Shown: positions 17,424-25,204, counted from the first letter of the stretch. The stretch is DNA of 50,417 bases from an uncultured Clostridia bacterium (GCA_944386475.1 CALXBH010000039.1:1-50417); one strand, 5' to 3'. Made by a program: numbers and translations. The notes: a model not told the origin generated them from the sequence alone.

Positions 17424-18182
17424 TTATGTGGCCGTCAAAAAGGTCGTCTCGGGGAAACGGTCGGTAAACGCTTTGTCCAGTTCCACATCCGAAATAACAT
17501 AGTCCATGTTGCGAAGATTATCCAGATAAAACATGGAATGGCTGTTAAATTTGCTGCTGTCCGCCAAAAAAACCCGTTTTCCGGCGTTTTCCAGCATCCG
17601 GCGGCGGATAGGAATCTCGGATTCGTAGCAGTCATAAATCTCCCCCTCGGGGGAAATCGCCTGGGCGGATAAAAACACAAAATCCATATGCAGCCCCCGG
17701 ACCATATCTTCCGCAAAGCTGCCGGAGAGCACCGACCGGTTCTCCCCCGAAACAGTTCCACCGGTACAGTAGGCGCGCAGGTCATATTCCGCCAGCATCC
17801 GGATACTGTCCACGCTGTTGGTCGCCACCGTGATGTTTTTGATAGGCGCAATAAAATCGATCATATAAAATGAGGAAGAAGACCCGTCTAAAAACAAGGA
17901 ATCTCCGTCCTTTACAAGGGAGGCGGCTCGCTTGGCGATCCGCTTTTTCTCCGGCAGATTTTCATGGCTGCGCATGGAAAACGGGATGATCCTGCTGGCA
18001 GAAGTCAACAGTTCCACTCCGCCGTAGCTGCGCTTGACAAGCCCGCGGTTTTCCATCTGTTTTAGGTCGCGGCGGATGCTGGAGGCGCTGATGTGAAGCC
18101 TTTGCGCCAAAAAGTCCACGGTGGCGTAGTGATAGTCCTTTAAAACCAGCAAAATTTCCTGCTCCCTCTCGCTTCTATACAT
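17424..18182 (-). CDS. DeoR-family transcriptional regulator
   Basis: A 252-residue DeoR/GlpR-type repressor. The winged HTH lies in residues 5-57 (ATVDFLAQRLHISASSIRRDL, then GLVKRSYGGVEL). The C-terminal phosphosugar-sensing domain (about 75-235) has DGDSLFLDGSSSSFYM, VATNSVDSI and the GGTVSGENRSVLSG segment of the family. The frame continues upstream to 18245, but the ATG at 18182 has GGGAGG at good spacing and puts the start where family members begin. It diverges from the glycerophosphodiesterase gene; DeoR/GlpR members often sense sugar or glycerol phosphates, which would fit a target that releases glycerol-3-phosphate. That link is an inference. Confidence 0.87.
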   Translation of the reverse strand: MYRSEREQEILLVLKDYHYATVDFLAQRLHISASSIRRDLKQMENRGLVKRSYGGVELLTSASRIIPFSMRSHENLPEKKRIAKRAASLVKDGDSLFLDGSSSSFYMIDFIAPIKNITVATNSVDSIRMLAEYDLRAYCTGGTVSGENRSVLSGSFAEDMVRGLHMDFVFLSAQAISPEGEIYDCYESEIPIRRRMLENAGKRVFLADSSKFNSHSMFYLDNLRNMDYVISDVELDKAFTDRFPETTFLTAT

Positions 18183-18218
18183 AGCTGTACCTCCCTGCTT
18201 GCTCATTGTTGCGCATTT

Positions 18219-18238
18219 TTCACAGTATCTTCTGTGAA
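18219..18238. promoter_or_regulatory. Candidate operator in deoR leader
   Basis: An inverted repeat TTCACAG-N6-CTGTGAA lies between the deoR -10 and start codon. Position fits autorepression; the binding protein is not shown. Confidence 0.45.
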
Positions 18239-18259
18239 TTCTCATAATTGCCGCCGCGA

Positions 18260-18309
18260 TTGCTATCTCGCTTTGTACTGATTATAATAAAAAGCAGGCA
18301 ATATGTCAA
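18260..18309. promoter_or_regulatory. Overlapping divergent promoters, deoR and GDPD
   Basis: Minus strand: TTGACA (18309-18304), 17-nt spacer, TATAAT (18286-18281), a consensus promoter for deoR. Plus strand: TTGCTA (18260-18265), 17-nt spacer, TATAAT (18283-18288), for the glycerophosphodiesterase gene with a leader of about 170 nt. Both -10s share the octamer ATTATAAT (18281-18288). Confidence 0.7.
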
Positions 18310-18464
18310 AATATTTTGGAGATAAAACCTATTAATCGCAGCATTTCCGCGCAGGTGCAGAGAATGAGTTTGCGTAATTTCGATTGTTATCGGCTCATTA
18401 ATGCTCATTTCCCTCTAACACCTTTCGCGGGCAGCGCAGACAGAACAAAGGAGAGGATACTAAC

Positions 18465-21230
18465 ATGAACATCAAATCAGCAGGGAAGAGGGGAAGCGCC
18501 TGGCTTCGAAGAGGATTCAGCGGTTTCATTGCCGCCGCCCTGGCCGTAACCTCGTTGGGGCTGTACGGGCTTGCCGCCGGCACCCAGGGAAACATCTATA
18601 CCCAAAGCTTTGACAGCGTACAGGCCGGGGATCCGCTCCCGGACGGCATTCGCCTGGCCGGCGGCACGGTGAATACCGGCGACGGATATCTGGAAATTTC
18701 AAAAGGAAGCTCGCTGCTGCTGCCCGAATCGGTCAGCGAGGAGGATTTTACCTATGAGGTGGAGTTCACCATCACCCAAGCCGATGAGCCCACCCGCTGG
18801 GCAGGCTTTATGTTCCATTACCGGTCGTCCAACCAGTATTTACAGATGTGCTGCCGTCAAAACGCCAGCGCGGAAAACGGGATGGACTGCGCATACAACA
18901 ATAACGGCACCTGGGTTTATCCCGAAAACGCAAGAGGGTCTTATCTTACCGCCATTGATCCGGATACCGTTTATACGGCCAAGGTGGTTGTAAACGACGG
19001 CCGGGTGGCTTTGTATATCGACAACCGGCTTTGCGTGCTGACCACCGCCTTACTGGATGGAGCAGGTTCTTTCGGCGTACAGGCAAACGGCAGCACGGTG
19101 CGGGTGTATGGGGTCTCGGTTTCCCAACCGGAGGAAATCCCCGCCACCCTGCCGGACGGCTCTGAAACTGTGAAGAATCTGTACAAGGCCGAAACGGGGA
19201 TCATTTCCGCGCCGACCGTTGTTCAGAAAATCGATTCGGAAGAAAAGCTCGCCGCCCTTAATACAGACGGCATGCGCGCACAGGTGGCCTGGTTTACCCT
19301 AAAGGACAAAGACCTGAACGTGCAAGCAGGAAATACTTCCTACACCGCCGAAGAGATTTTGGAGGCCTGCGGCGGTGCTGTGCTTCCACTGTTTGAAACT
19401 TCCGACACCGAAACCGCCCAGGCTCTTGCCGCCTATCTGGCGGATAACGGCGAATACGACGTGATCCTGGCCTCCGATCAGACGGCGGCGCTGGCGGCGG
19501 CTTGGGAGGCAAACAGCACCCTGCGGTATGCCTATCTGGCCGGCGGCATCACCCAACAAAACACCGCCGCTAAAATCGCCCGGGATACCCATACAGGCGG
19601 GGCTACCATCGCAGTGATCCGGCCGGACGGGCTTGACCGTCAGGCTGCGGAATATTTGCAGCTCCGGGGGATCGCCGTATGGCTGGATTCCGGCGAGGAT
19701 TCCGACAAGCAAAATGTCTTCGATGCGGTGGACTGCGGTGCAAATGGCGTAACAGTGCAAAACTTTTCCGAAGCGTACAGCCTGTATGAGCAGGTGACCG
19801 AAACCACCGCCATCCGAAAAACCTTTATCGTCGGACACCGGGGCTTGCCCAACGCCGCGCCGGAAAACTCCAAGGAAGGATATCTGGCGGCTATCACGGC
19901 AGGAGCCGACGCCATCGAATGCGACGTGAACATCACTAAGGACGGGGTGCTGGTTTCCAACCACAACGGCTCTGTGGACGGCTATACCACCGATCCCTCG
20001 GCCAGCGGGGCAATCTCCAGCTTTACCTGGGAAGAGTTAAGCCGGTTTACCTTAAAGCCGGTGGGAGGCTATACCACCTCCCAGTTCTGCAAAATGGAGT
20101 GGTATTTTGAGATTTTAAAGGACAATCCTTCGGTTGTAGGATTTGTAGAGCTGAAAGACGACAGCGAAACCGTTGTACGCAAAACGGTGGAGCTGATGGA
20201 AGAAATGGGTGTTGAGGATCAGGTGTTTATCATCAGCTTCAGCGACAGCGCCCTTAAGCTGATGCGGGAATATGCGCCCTATGTGGGAACGGGCCGGCTG
20301 ACCTCCTCCTATGACAGTGAAAAAAACACAAACAACAACCTGATTGCCATGATGAAAGCCATCGGCGCGCTGGCTGCCGCCCCGGATTATGGGGTGGGGA
20401 ACTTCACCCGTGATTTGATTGAAGCGGGCCGCCATCGGGGCATCCTTTTCCAAAACTGGACGGTGGACTCCATGACCACTGTTGCGGAGCTGCATCGCGG
20501 GGGCGTGGACTGCATCACCACCAATCACGCGGAGTTTTCCCAGCAAGACGTGCTCTTGCGATATCAAAGTGTTGCAGCGGCAGACCTTTTCGCTGACGAA
20601 GAGCCCGGCGATACCGCGCCCGACAAGAGCGCTTTGGAAACCTTGTTAGCCGAGGCCCGGCAGACGGATAAAGAGGCTTTCACCGAAGAAACGGTATCAG
20701 CCTTAGAAACCGCTATGAAAACCGCCGAAGCGGTTTTGGCAGATGAAAACGCCAATGAAGATGCAGTGGCCGATGCTTTAACCGTACTGCAAGCCGCTAT
20801 CGACGGGCTAAAACCGGTTTCCGAGTCCTCCGAGCCTTCTGACCCCTCCGAACCTTCTGACCCCTCCGAGCCGTCTGAACCTTCGGAACCCGCCGAGCCC
20901 TCTGATCCTGCCGGTGAAGAATCTTCCGAGCCATCGGGCGAAGATCCCGGCAGCTCTTCAGAGGACGAAACTTCCTCCGGCGGGGAGGACAGCTCCCAGA
21001 CCGGGGACACCCCTTCTGCCTCTTCGGACAGTGAGGAAGATCCCTCCGCTTCGGAGCCGGAAGCACCCGGCACCGCCGGTCAAAGCGGCGCCAATCAGGG
21101 CGGCGATTCCCAAAATGGGGGAAACCCTGTCACCGGCAATGCGCCTGTTATGACCGTTGTTCTCTTAGGATCAGCCGCAGGAGCTTTGTGTCTGGCGGTG
21201 ACCTTTAAAAAACAAAAAGCGCAACAATAA
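18465..21230 (+). CDS. Wall-sorted glycerophosphodiester phosphodiesterase with LamG-like N-domain
   Basis: A 921-residue surface enzyme. Order: long signal peptide (1-40); LamG/DUF1080-like jelly roll (about 45-222); a region (about 245-445) that looks like a decayed GDPD barrel, ending GIAVWLDSGEDSD and GANGVTV where a normal copy has its last strands; a full GDPD barrel (about 453-705) with His 458 and Arg 459 (GHRG), Glu 485 and Asp 487 (ECDVNITKDG) and His 500; a FIVAR-like helical unit (about 725-785); Ser-Glu-Pro repeats; NPVTG (887-891), helix and tail. It would hydrolyse glycerophosphodiesters to glycerol-3-phosphate and an alcohol outside the cell. Substrates could be lipid head groups or glycerol-phosphate polymers. 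The usual HD motif is HN here. Divergent from DeoR. Confidence 0.88.
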   Translation: MNIKSAGKRGSAWLRRGFSGFIAAALAVTSLGLYGLAAGTQGNIYTQSFDSVQAGDPLPDGIRLAGGTVNTGDGYLEISKGSSLLLPESVSEEDFTYEVEFTITQADEPTRWAGFMFHYRSSNQYLQMCCRQNASAENGMDCAYNNNGTWVYPENARGSYLTAIDPDTVYTAKVVVNDGRVALYIDNRLCVLTTALLDGAGSFGVQANGSTVRVYGVSVSQPEEIPATLPDGSETVKNLYKAETGIISAPTVVQKIDSEEKLAALNTDGMRAQVAWFTLKDKDLNVQAGNTSYTAEEILEACGGAVLPLFETSDTETAQALAAYLADNGEYDVILASDQTAALAAAWEANSTLRYAYLAGGITQQNTAAKIARDTHTGGATIAVIRPDGLDRQAAEYLQLRGIAVWLDSGEDSDKQNVFDAVDCGANGVTVQNFSEAYSLYEQVTETTAIRKTFIVGHRGLPNAAPENSKEGYLAAITAGADAIECDVNITKDGVLVSNHNGSVDGYTTDPSASGAISSFTWEELSRFTLKPVGGYTTSQFCKMEWYFEILKDNPSVVGFVELKDDSETVVRKTVELMEEMGVEDQVFIISFSDSALKLMREYAPYVGTGRLTSSYDSEKNTNNNLIAMMKAIGALAAAPDYGVGNFTRDLIEAGRHRGILFQNWTVDSMTTVAELHRGGVDCITTNHAEFSQQDVLLRYQSVAAADLFADEEPGDTAPDKSALETLLAEARQTDKEAFTEETVSALETAMKTAEAVLADENANEDAVADALTVLQAAIDGLKPVSESSEPSDPSEPSDPSEPSEPSEPAEPSDPAGEESSEPSGEDPGSSSEDETSSGGEDSSQTGDTPSASSDSEEDPSASEPEAPGTAGQSGANQGGDSQNGGNPVTGNAPVMTVVLLGSAAGALCLAVTFKKQKAQQ

Positions 21231-21280
21231 ATACTTCCAAAAAACAGCAAGCCGGCGCTTTATGCGCCGGCTTGCTGCTT
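21123..21280 (+). repeat. Sorting-signal plus terminator cassette, copy 2
   Basis: Partner of 17218-17375; 89 nt with two differences, plus a matching terminator stem. Confidence 0.85.
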
Positions 21281-21591
21281 TGTCTCAGCGGCCGCCGAAA
21301 AACGGGGAGAGCCAGCACAAACCAAAAGGCCGGATGGATAAACCATCCGGCCTTTTGGCGAAAAAGAGAGTAATTAGGGGGGGGGATTTGACAGCGGCTT
21401 GCGCCGCCGCCTGTGCTTTTGCCTACGAGTATTATTATACCGGCCAATGTGACGGTTATGTGACGAACCGCTGAAAAATAAAAAAATTTGCCTGTTTTAT
21501 CCTCTTTGTCCTCCTACCCGCCGCCGCATATCCTGTTTTTTCTGCGCATATCCTGTGTTGACGAAAGCCCTTTGGGCGAGGGGGACTTTTT
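21231..21591. other. Intergenic stretch with two hairpins and direct repeats
   Basis: It holds the GDPD terminator (stem 21245-21258 with 21264-21277). A second perfect 16-bp hairpin follows (21322-21337 with 21343-21358). There is also a run of nine G (21377-21385), and a 12-bp direct repeat CGCATATCCTGT at 21525-21536 and 21545-21556. No gene is visible. Confidence 0.7.
21245..21283 (+). terminator. Terminator after GDPD gene
   Basis: A 14-bp stem CAGCAAGCCGGCGC with its complement, 5-nt loop TTTAT, then CTTTG. The stem matches the one after the GH2 gene. Confidence 0.75.
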
Positions 21592-22494
21592 ATGACCATC
21601 AAGATCAACTATAAATTGATAAGCTTCTTCTGCGCGGTGGCAGTAGTGGCAGGAGCCTGCTTTTTATTTGAGCCAAGAGAAGTTTCTCCGGCTTCGGCTA
21701 AAGAAAACACCTCCTCCACAGCGGCCGGGGAGGAAGGGGTGCAGGTACCGGTCATTATGTACCACCATATGCTGAAAAACAAAAAGCAGTGGGGTACTTA
21801 TGTAGTTTCCCCGGAAGAGTTTGAAAACGATTTAAAATACCTTTCCGACAACGGCTTTACCACCGTGGTGATCGAAGACCTGATTAACTATGTGCAAAAG
21901 GGCACCCCACTCCCGGAAAATCCGGTGGTCATTACTTTTGACGATGGGTATGAAAGCACCTATGCCTACGCCATGCCGCTACTGAAAAAATACAACGCCA
22001 AGGCGGTGGTGTCCATTGTAGGCTCCTATACCGATCTGTACTCCGGCAATGTTCCCAAAAATATCAGCTACAGCTATGTCACCTGGGAACAAGTGGGGGA
22101 GATGCACAAAAGCGGCTTGATTGAAATCCAGAACCACTCCTATGATTTTCACGAGGCCAAGGGCGACCGCCACGGTGCCCGGATGGTAAAAGGGGAGACG
22201 ATAGAGGAATACCGCCAGGTTTTGACCGAGGATTTAACCCTGACCCAGCAGAAGATTCAGGCGGCAGCCGGTGTTACTCCCACCTGTTTTACCTATCCCT
22301 TCGGCTATGTGGATAAGCAAAGCGAGGGGATCATTAAAGAACTGGGGTTTAAAGCCAGTTTGTCCTGTTCCTCCGGCATCAGCCGGATTCGCCAGGGGGA
22401 CCCGGAAAGCTTATATCTGCTAAAACGGTATAACCGCCCCCACGGCGGCACCAGCAGCTCGTTTTTTAAAAAGGCCTTCAAAGATTTAGTGTAA
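21592..22494 (+). CDS. Polysaccharide deacetylase, membrane-anchored or secreted
   Basis: A 300-residue NodB-domain (CE4) protein. It has an N-terminal hydrophobic segment (about 8-26, signal peptide or anchor), a low-complexity linker, then the catalytic domain. Metal site and catalytic residues: Asp 117 and Asp 118 in TFDDGY, and His 182 and His 187 in NHSYDFH. Also a TYPFGY motif near 270. Members remove N-acetyl groups from peptidoglycan or other GlcNAc polymers on the outside of the cell, often to resist lysozyme. GAGGGGG precedes the ATG. It follows the surface-enzyme block and may belong to the same cell-envelope theme. Exact substrate unknown. Confidence 0.88.
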   Translation: MTIKINYKLISFFCAVAVVAGACFLFEPREVSPASAKENTSSTAAGEEGVQVPVIMYHHMLKNKKQWGTYVVSPEEFENDLKYLSDNGFTTVVIEDLINYVQKGTPLPENPVVITFDDGYESTYAYAMPLLKKYNAKAVVSIVGSYTDLYSGNVPKNISYSYVTWEQVGEMHKSGLIEIQNHSYDFHEAKGDRHGARMVKGETIEEYRQVLTEDLTLTQQKIQAAAGVTPTCFTYPFGYVDKQSEGIIKELGFKASLSCSSGISRIRQGDPESLYLLKRYNRPHGGTSSSFFKKAFKDLV

Positions 22495-22531
22495 CATCTT
22501 CTTTTTATCAGCCGGTGAAACATCCCGTTAG

Positions 22532-22582
22532 TTGAAAGACCGGGGAAAAACGTGGTATAATAACCGTGAAACGGTTATTATA
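22532..22582 (+). promoter_or_regulatory. GH13 promoter with palindromic operator on the -10
   Basis: TTGAAA (22532-22537), 18-nt spacer, TATAAT (22556-22561). The -10 is the left end of a perfect inverted repeat: TATAATAACCGT (22556-22567), GAA, ACGGTTATTATA (22571-22582). A protein bound there would block the promoter. Confidence 0.65.
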
Positions 22583-22610
22583 TGTTATCCTTATGGCGTT
22601 CACAAAGGCA

Positions 22611-22660
22611 AACGCAAAGCGTTAGCCTCCTAACGGGGCAACCGGTGAAAATCGCCGGTT
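22611..22660 (+). other. Structured leader of GH13 mRNA
   Basis: Three small stems in a row: AACGC/GCGTT (22611-22623), GTTAG/CTAAC (22621-22634) and AACCGG/CCGGTT (22640-22660, followed by ATCGTTTTA). The first two share GTT and so exclude each other. The third could act as a weak attenuator. Confidence 0.35.
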
Positions 22661-22708
22661 ATCGTTTTATAAAGTGGCAGGATGATAATTTATTGGGAGG
22701 AATCAAAC

Positions 22709-24511
22709 ATGTCGTCACAGGTTTACCACAGCTGGGATACCGCGTACAAATCGGTTTTCGGGGCGGTGAAGGAGAAAACCTCCGTCCGGTTTCGCCTGAT
22801 GATTCCCGACCATCTTTCCGAGAGCTATGTGGGGTTTGTGGTAGCCAAAGACGGCTGCGAACCCTTTTACGTCCAGATGTCCCCGGAGGAAACTCTCCAT
22901 TCGGAAGGGAGCAAGGCCTATTCTGCCGAATACCGGTTTGAGGAACCGGGGATTTACTGGTATTATTTTAAGCTCTGCACCCCTAAAGGGGATCTGTTTG
23001 TCACCCGGGACTTTGGCTGCGCCGGGACCCTTTGCCGGGGGGAGGAGATCTCCAAATTTCAACAGACAGTATATGAAAAAGACTATACCACACCCGAGCA
23101 TATGAAGGGCGGCATCTGCTATCAGATCTTCCCAGACCGGTTTGCCTTTAGCGGAAAGCGGCATCCCGGCGTCCCGGAGGACCGCATCCTGCGCTCCGAC
23201 TGGGGCGGGCAGCCCTTTTACCAGCCGGACGCCCAGGGGAGGGTGTTAAACAACGACTATTTCTGCGGGGATTTACAAGGGATCTGCCAAAAGCTCCCCT
23301 ATTTAAAGGATCTGGGAGTCACCTGCTTATATTTAAACCCCATCTTCGAGGCCCATTCCAACCACCGGTACAACGTGGCCGACTACCGCAAGGTAGACCC
23401 GCTTCTTGGCACCGAGGAGGATTTTAAGCAGCTGTGCGCCCAGGCAAAAGCCCTGGGGATGGGTGTGATTTTGGACGGCGTGTTTTCCCACACCGGCAGC
23501 GACAGCGTCTATTTTAACAAAGAGGGCCGGTATCCCACGGTGGGGGCCTACAATTCCCCGGACAGCCCTTATTACTCCTGGTATAAATTCACAAACTACC
23601 CGGACAACTATCACTCCTGGTGGGGATTTACCACCCTGCCCGAAACCGACGAGTGCAACGACAGCTTTTTTGATTTTATCTGCGGGGAAAACGGGGTTAT
23701 CGACTACTGGCTGGGGCTGGGCGCCTCCGGATTCCGCCTGGACGTGGCGGACGAGCTCCCAGATAAAATGCTCGACGGGCTGCGGGGCGCGGTCAAGCGC
23801 CATTCGGGGGAGGCTCTGCTCATCGGGGAGGTGTGGGAGGACGCCTCTTATAAAGAGAGCTACGGCCAGCGCCGCCGGTATCTGATCGGCAAACAGCTGG
23901 ACTCGGTGATGAACTATCCCTTCCGCACCGCGATTTTGGATCTTGCCAGAGGCGGGGACATCCCCTGTTTTATCAACCGGGTGATGGGAATTGTGGAAAA
24001 CTATCCCGCCCCTTCTTTGGAGGTGCTGCTAAACTCCCTGTCCACCCATGACACCGCCCGGGCCATCACCGAGCTGGCCGGAGAATCCTGCGAGGGCCAC
24101 GACCGCAACTGGCAGTCCCAGCGGGCGCTGACGTTAGACCAGTACGATCTGGGCAAGCGGCGGTTAAAGCTGGCTATGGCGGTGCAGTACAGCCTCCCCG
24201 GCATCCCCTGTATCTACTATGGGGACGAGGCGGGAATGCAGGGGTATAAAGATCCCTTTAACCGGGGCTGCTTCCCCTGGGGCCATACGGATGAGGAGCT
24301 CATCGGCTTTGTCAAATCCCTTGGGAAATGGCGGGCGTCCCACCCCTGCTTCCGAAAAGGCGGCATCCGGCTGGAGCAAAAAGACAACCTGTTAAAGATC
24401 ACCCGCCAGGACGGGGAGGACAGGGCCTGCCTGTGGGTAAACAACACCGGCGCGCCCCAGCAGGGGCCTTTCGGCACGCTGGAGCCCTACGGCTTATACA
24501 TCGAAGCGTAG
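22709..24511 (+). CDS. GH13 alpha-glycosidase, neopullulanase or cyclomaltodextrinase-like
   Basis: A 600-residue intracellular alpha-amylase family enzyme without a signal peptide. An N-terminal beta-sandwich (about 1-115, CBM34-like) precedes the barrel, which starts at GGICYQIFPDRFA. The four GH13 regions are clear: DGVFSHTG; GFRLDVADE with nucleophile Asp 345; LLIGEVWED with acid/base Glu 374; LSTHDTAR with Asp 448. The N-domain plus QIFPDRF is typical of enzymes that cut maltodextrins, cyclodextrins or pullulan fragments in the cytoplasm. The frame opens at 22682, but the ATG at 22709 has GGGAGG 8 nt before it. It is single, behind its own palindromic promoter. Confidence 0.88.
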   Translation: MSSQVYHSWDTAYKSVFGAVKEKTSVRFRLMIPDHLSESYVGFVVAKDGCEPFYVQMSPEETLHSEGSKAYSAEYRFEEPGIYWYYFKLCTPKGDLFVTRDFGCAGTLCRGEEISKFQQTVYEKDYTTPEHMKGGICYQIFPDRFAFSGKRHPGVPEDRILRSDWGGQPFYQPDAQGRVLNNDYFCGDLQGICQKLPYLKDLGVTCLYLNPIFEAHSNHRYNVADYRKVDPLLGTEEDFKQLCAQAKALGMGVILDGVFSHTGSDSVYFNKEGRYPTVGAYNSPDSPYYSWYKFTNYPDNYHSWWGFTTLPETDECNDSFFDFICGENGVIDYWLGLGASGFRLDVADELPDKMLDGLRGAVKRHSGEALLIGEVWEDASYKESYGQRRRYLIGKQLDSVMNYPFRTAILDLARGGDIPCFINRVMGIVENYPAPSLEVLLNSLSTHDTARAITELAGESCEGHDRNWQSQRALTLDQYDLGKRRLKLAMAVQYSLPGIPCIYYGDEAGMQGYKDPFNRGCFPWGHTDEELIGFVKSLGKWRASHPCFRKGGIRLEQKDNLLKITRQDGEDRACLWVNNTGAPQQGPFGTLEPYGLYIEA

Positions 24512-24575
24512 AGGGCGCATACCCTGTAGACAGGCGGCTTAGGGGAAAGACAATTTTTCATAAAAAGGATATTCT

Positions 24576-25016
24576 ATGGAACTGCATGAATTAAGCGCCA
24601 AAAACACCAGCGACATCAAACGGCTTTTGCTGGAAATTTTTTCAGGGGAGCCTTGGAACGATGTTTGGGCAGACACCCAGCTTGAGCTTTATGTGCTGGA
24701 GCTGCTTGGGAACAGCAACCCCTTATTGTTAGGGCTTTATGAAAACGAACGGTTAATCGGCCTTTCTTTGGGAAGAATAAAGCATTGGTGCGAGGGGACC
24801 GAATATTGGATCGACGAGTTTGGCATCCTGCCGGAAAAGCAAAACCAGGGGGCGGGAACAGAATTCCTGACAAAAATAAAGCGCTATTTATCCGAACGGG
24901 GGATTGCCGGCATGGTCCTTCTCACCGAAAGAACCGTCCCTGCTTATCATTTTTACAAGCGAAACGGCTTTTATGAAAAAGAGGAGCAGGCTTTTTTAGC
25001 CGCCGATATTTCTTAG
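24576..25016 (+). CDS. GNAT-family N-acetyltransferase
   Basis: A 146-residue acetyl-CoA-dependent acetyltransferase. The acetyl-CoA loop appears as GILPEKQNQGAGTEF (R/Q-x-x-G-x-G/A, about residues 82-96), followed by the alpha-3 helix. A TERTVPAYHFYKRNGF segment near the C-terminus is the usual motif B (aromatic, then N-GF). The order, with FSGEPWNDVW at the start, is somewhat like aminoglycoside 6'-acetyltransferases, but the substrate cannot be named. ATG 24576 after AAAAAGGA, 64 bp downstream of the GH13 gene, so possibly in the same transcript. Confidence 0.8.
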   Translation: MELHELSAKNTSDIKRLLLEIFSGEPWNDVWADTQLELYVLELLGNSNPLLLGLYENERLIGLSLGRIKHWCEGTEYWIDEFGILPEKQNQGAGTEFLTKIKRYLSERGIAGMVLLTERTVPAYHFYKRNGFYEKEEQAFLAADIS

Positions 25017-25140
25017 CGTCCCTTTTTAACGGATGCGCTGGGAAGGCCTTTTATTCCTGTGGTTTGGCAGGGAAAAAGTGCGCACAACCCCCATTCATCA
25101 GCCTCCTATCGCAAAACAACAAAAAATTTCAAAAATTTTG

Positions 25141-25169
25141 TTGACAAACGGCCCGCCGTCATATATAAT
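25141..25169 (+). promoter_or_regulatory. Consensus promoter of the tRNA operon
   Basis: TTGACA (25141-25146), exactly 17 nt, TATAAT (25164-25169). Perfect hexamers, as expected for stable RNA genes; the first tRNA begins 36 nt later. Confidence 0.92.
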
Positions 25170-25204
25170 AAATATCGCCTCACTGAGTGAGGGTCATTTC
25201 CTAT

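Noticed and set aside
21322-21358. Second hairpin after GDPD as an attachment site
   Set aside because: A perfect palindrome alone, with no integrase or repeated core; more likely a second terminator or a stability hairpin.
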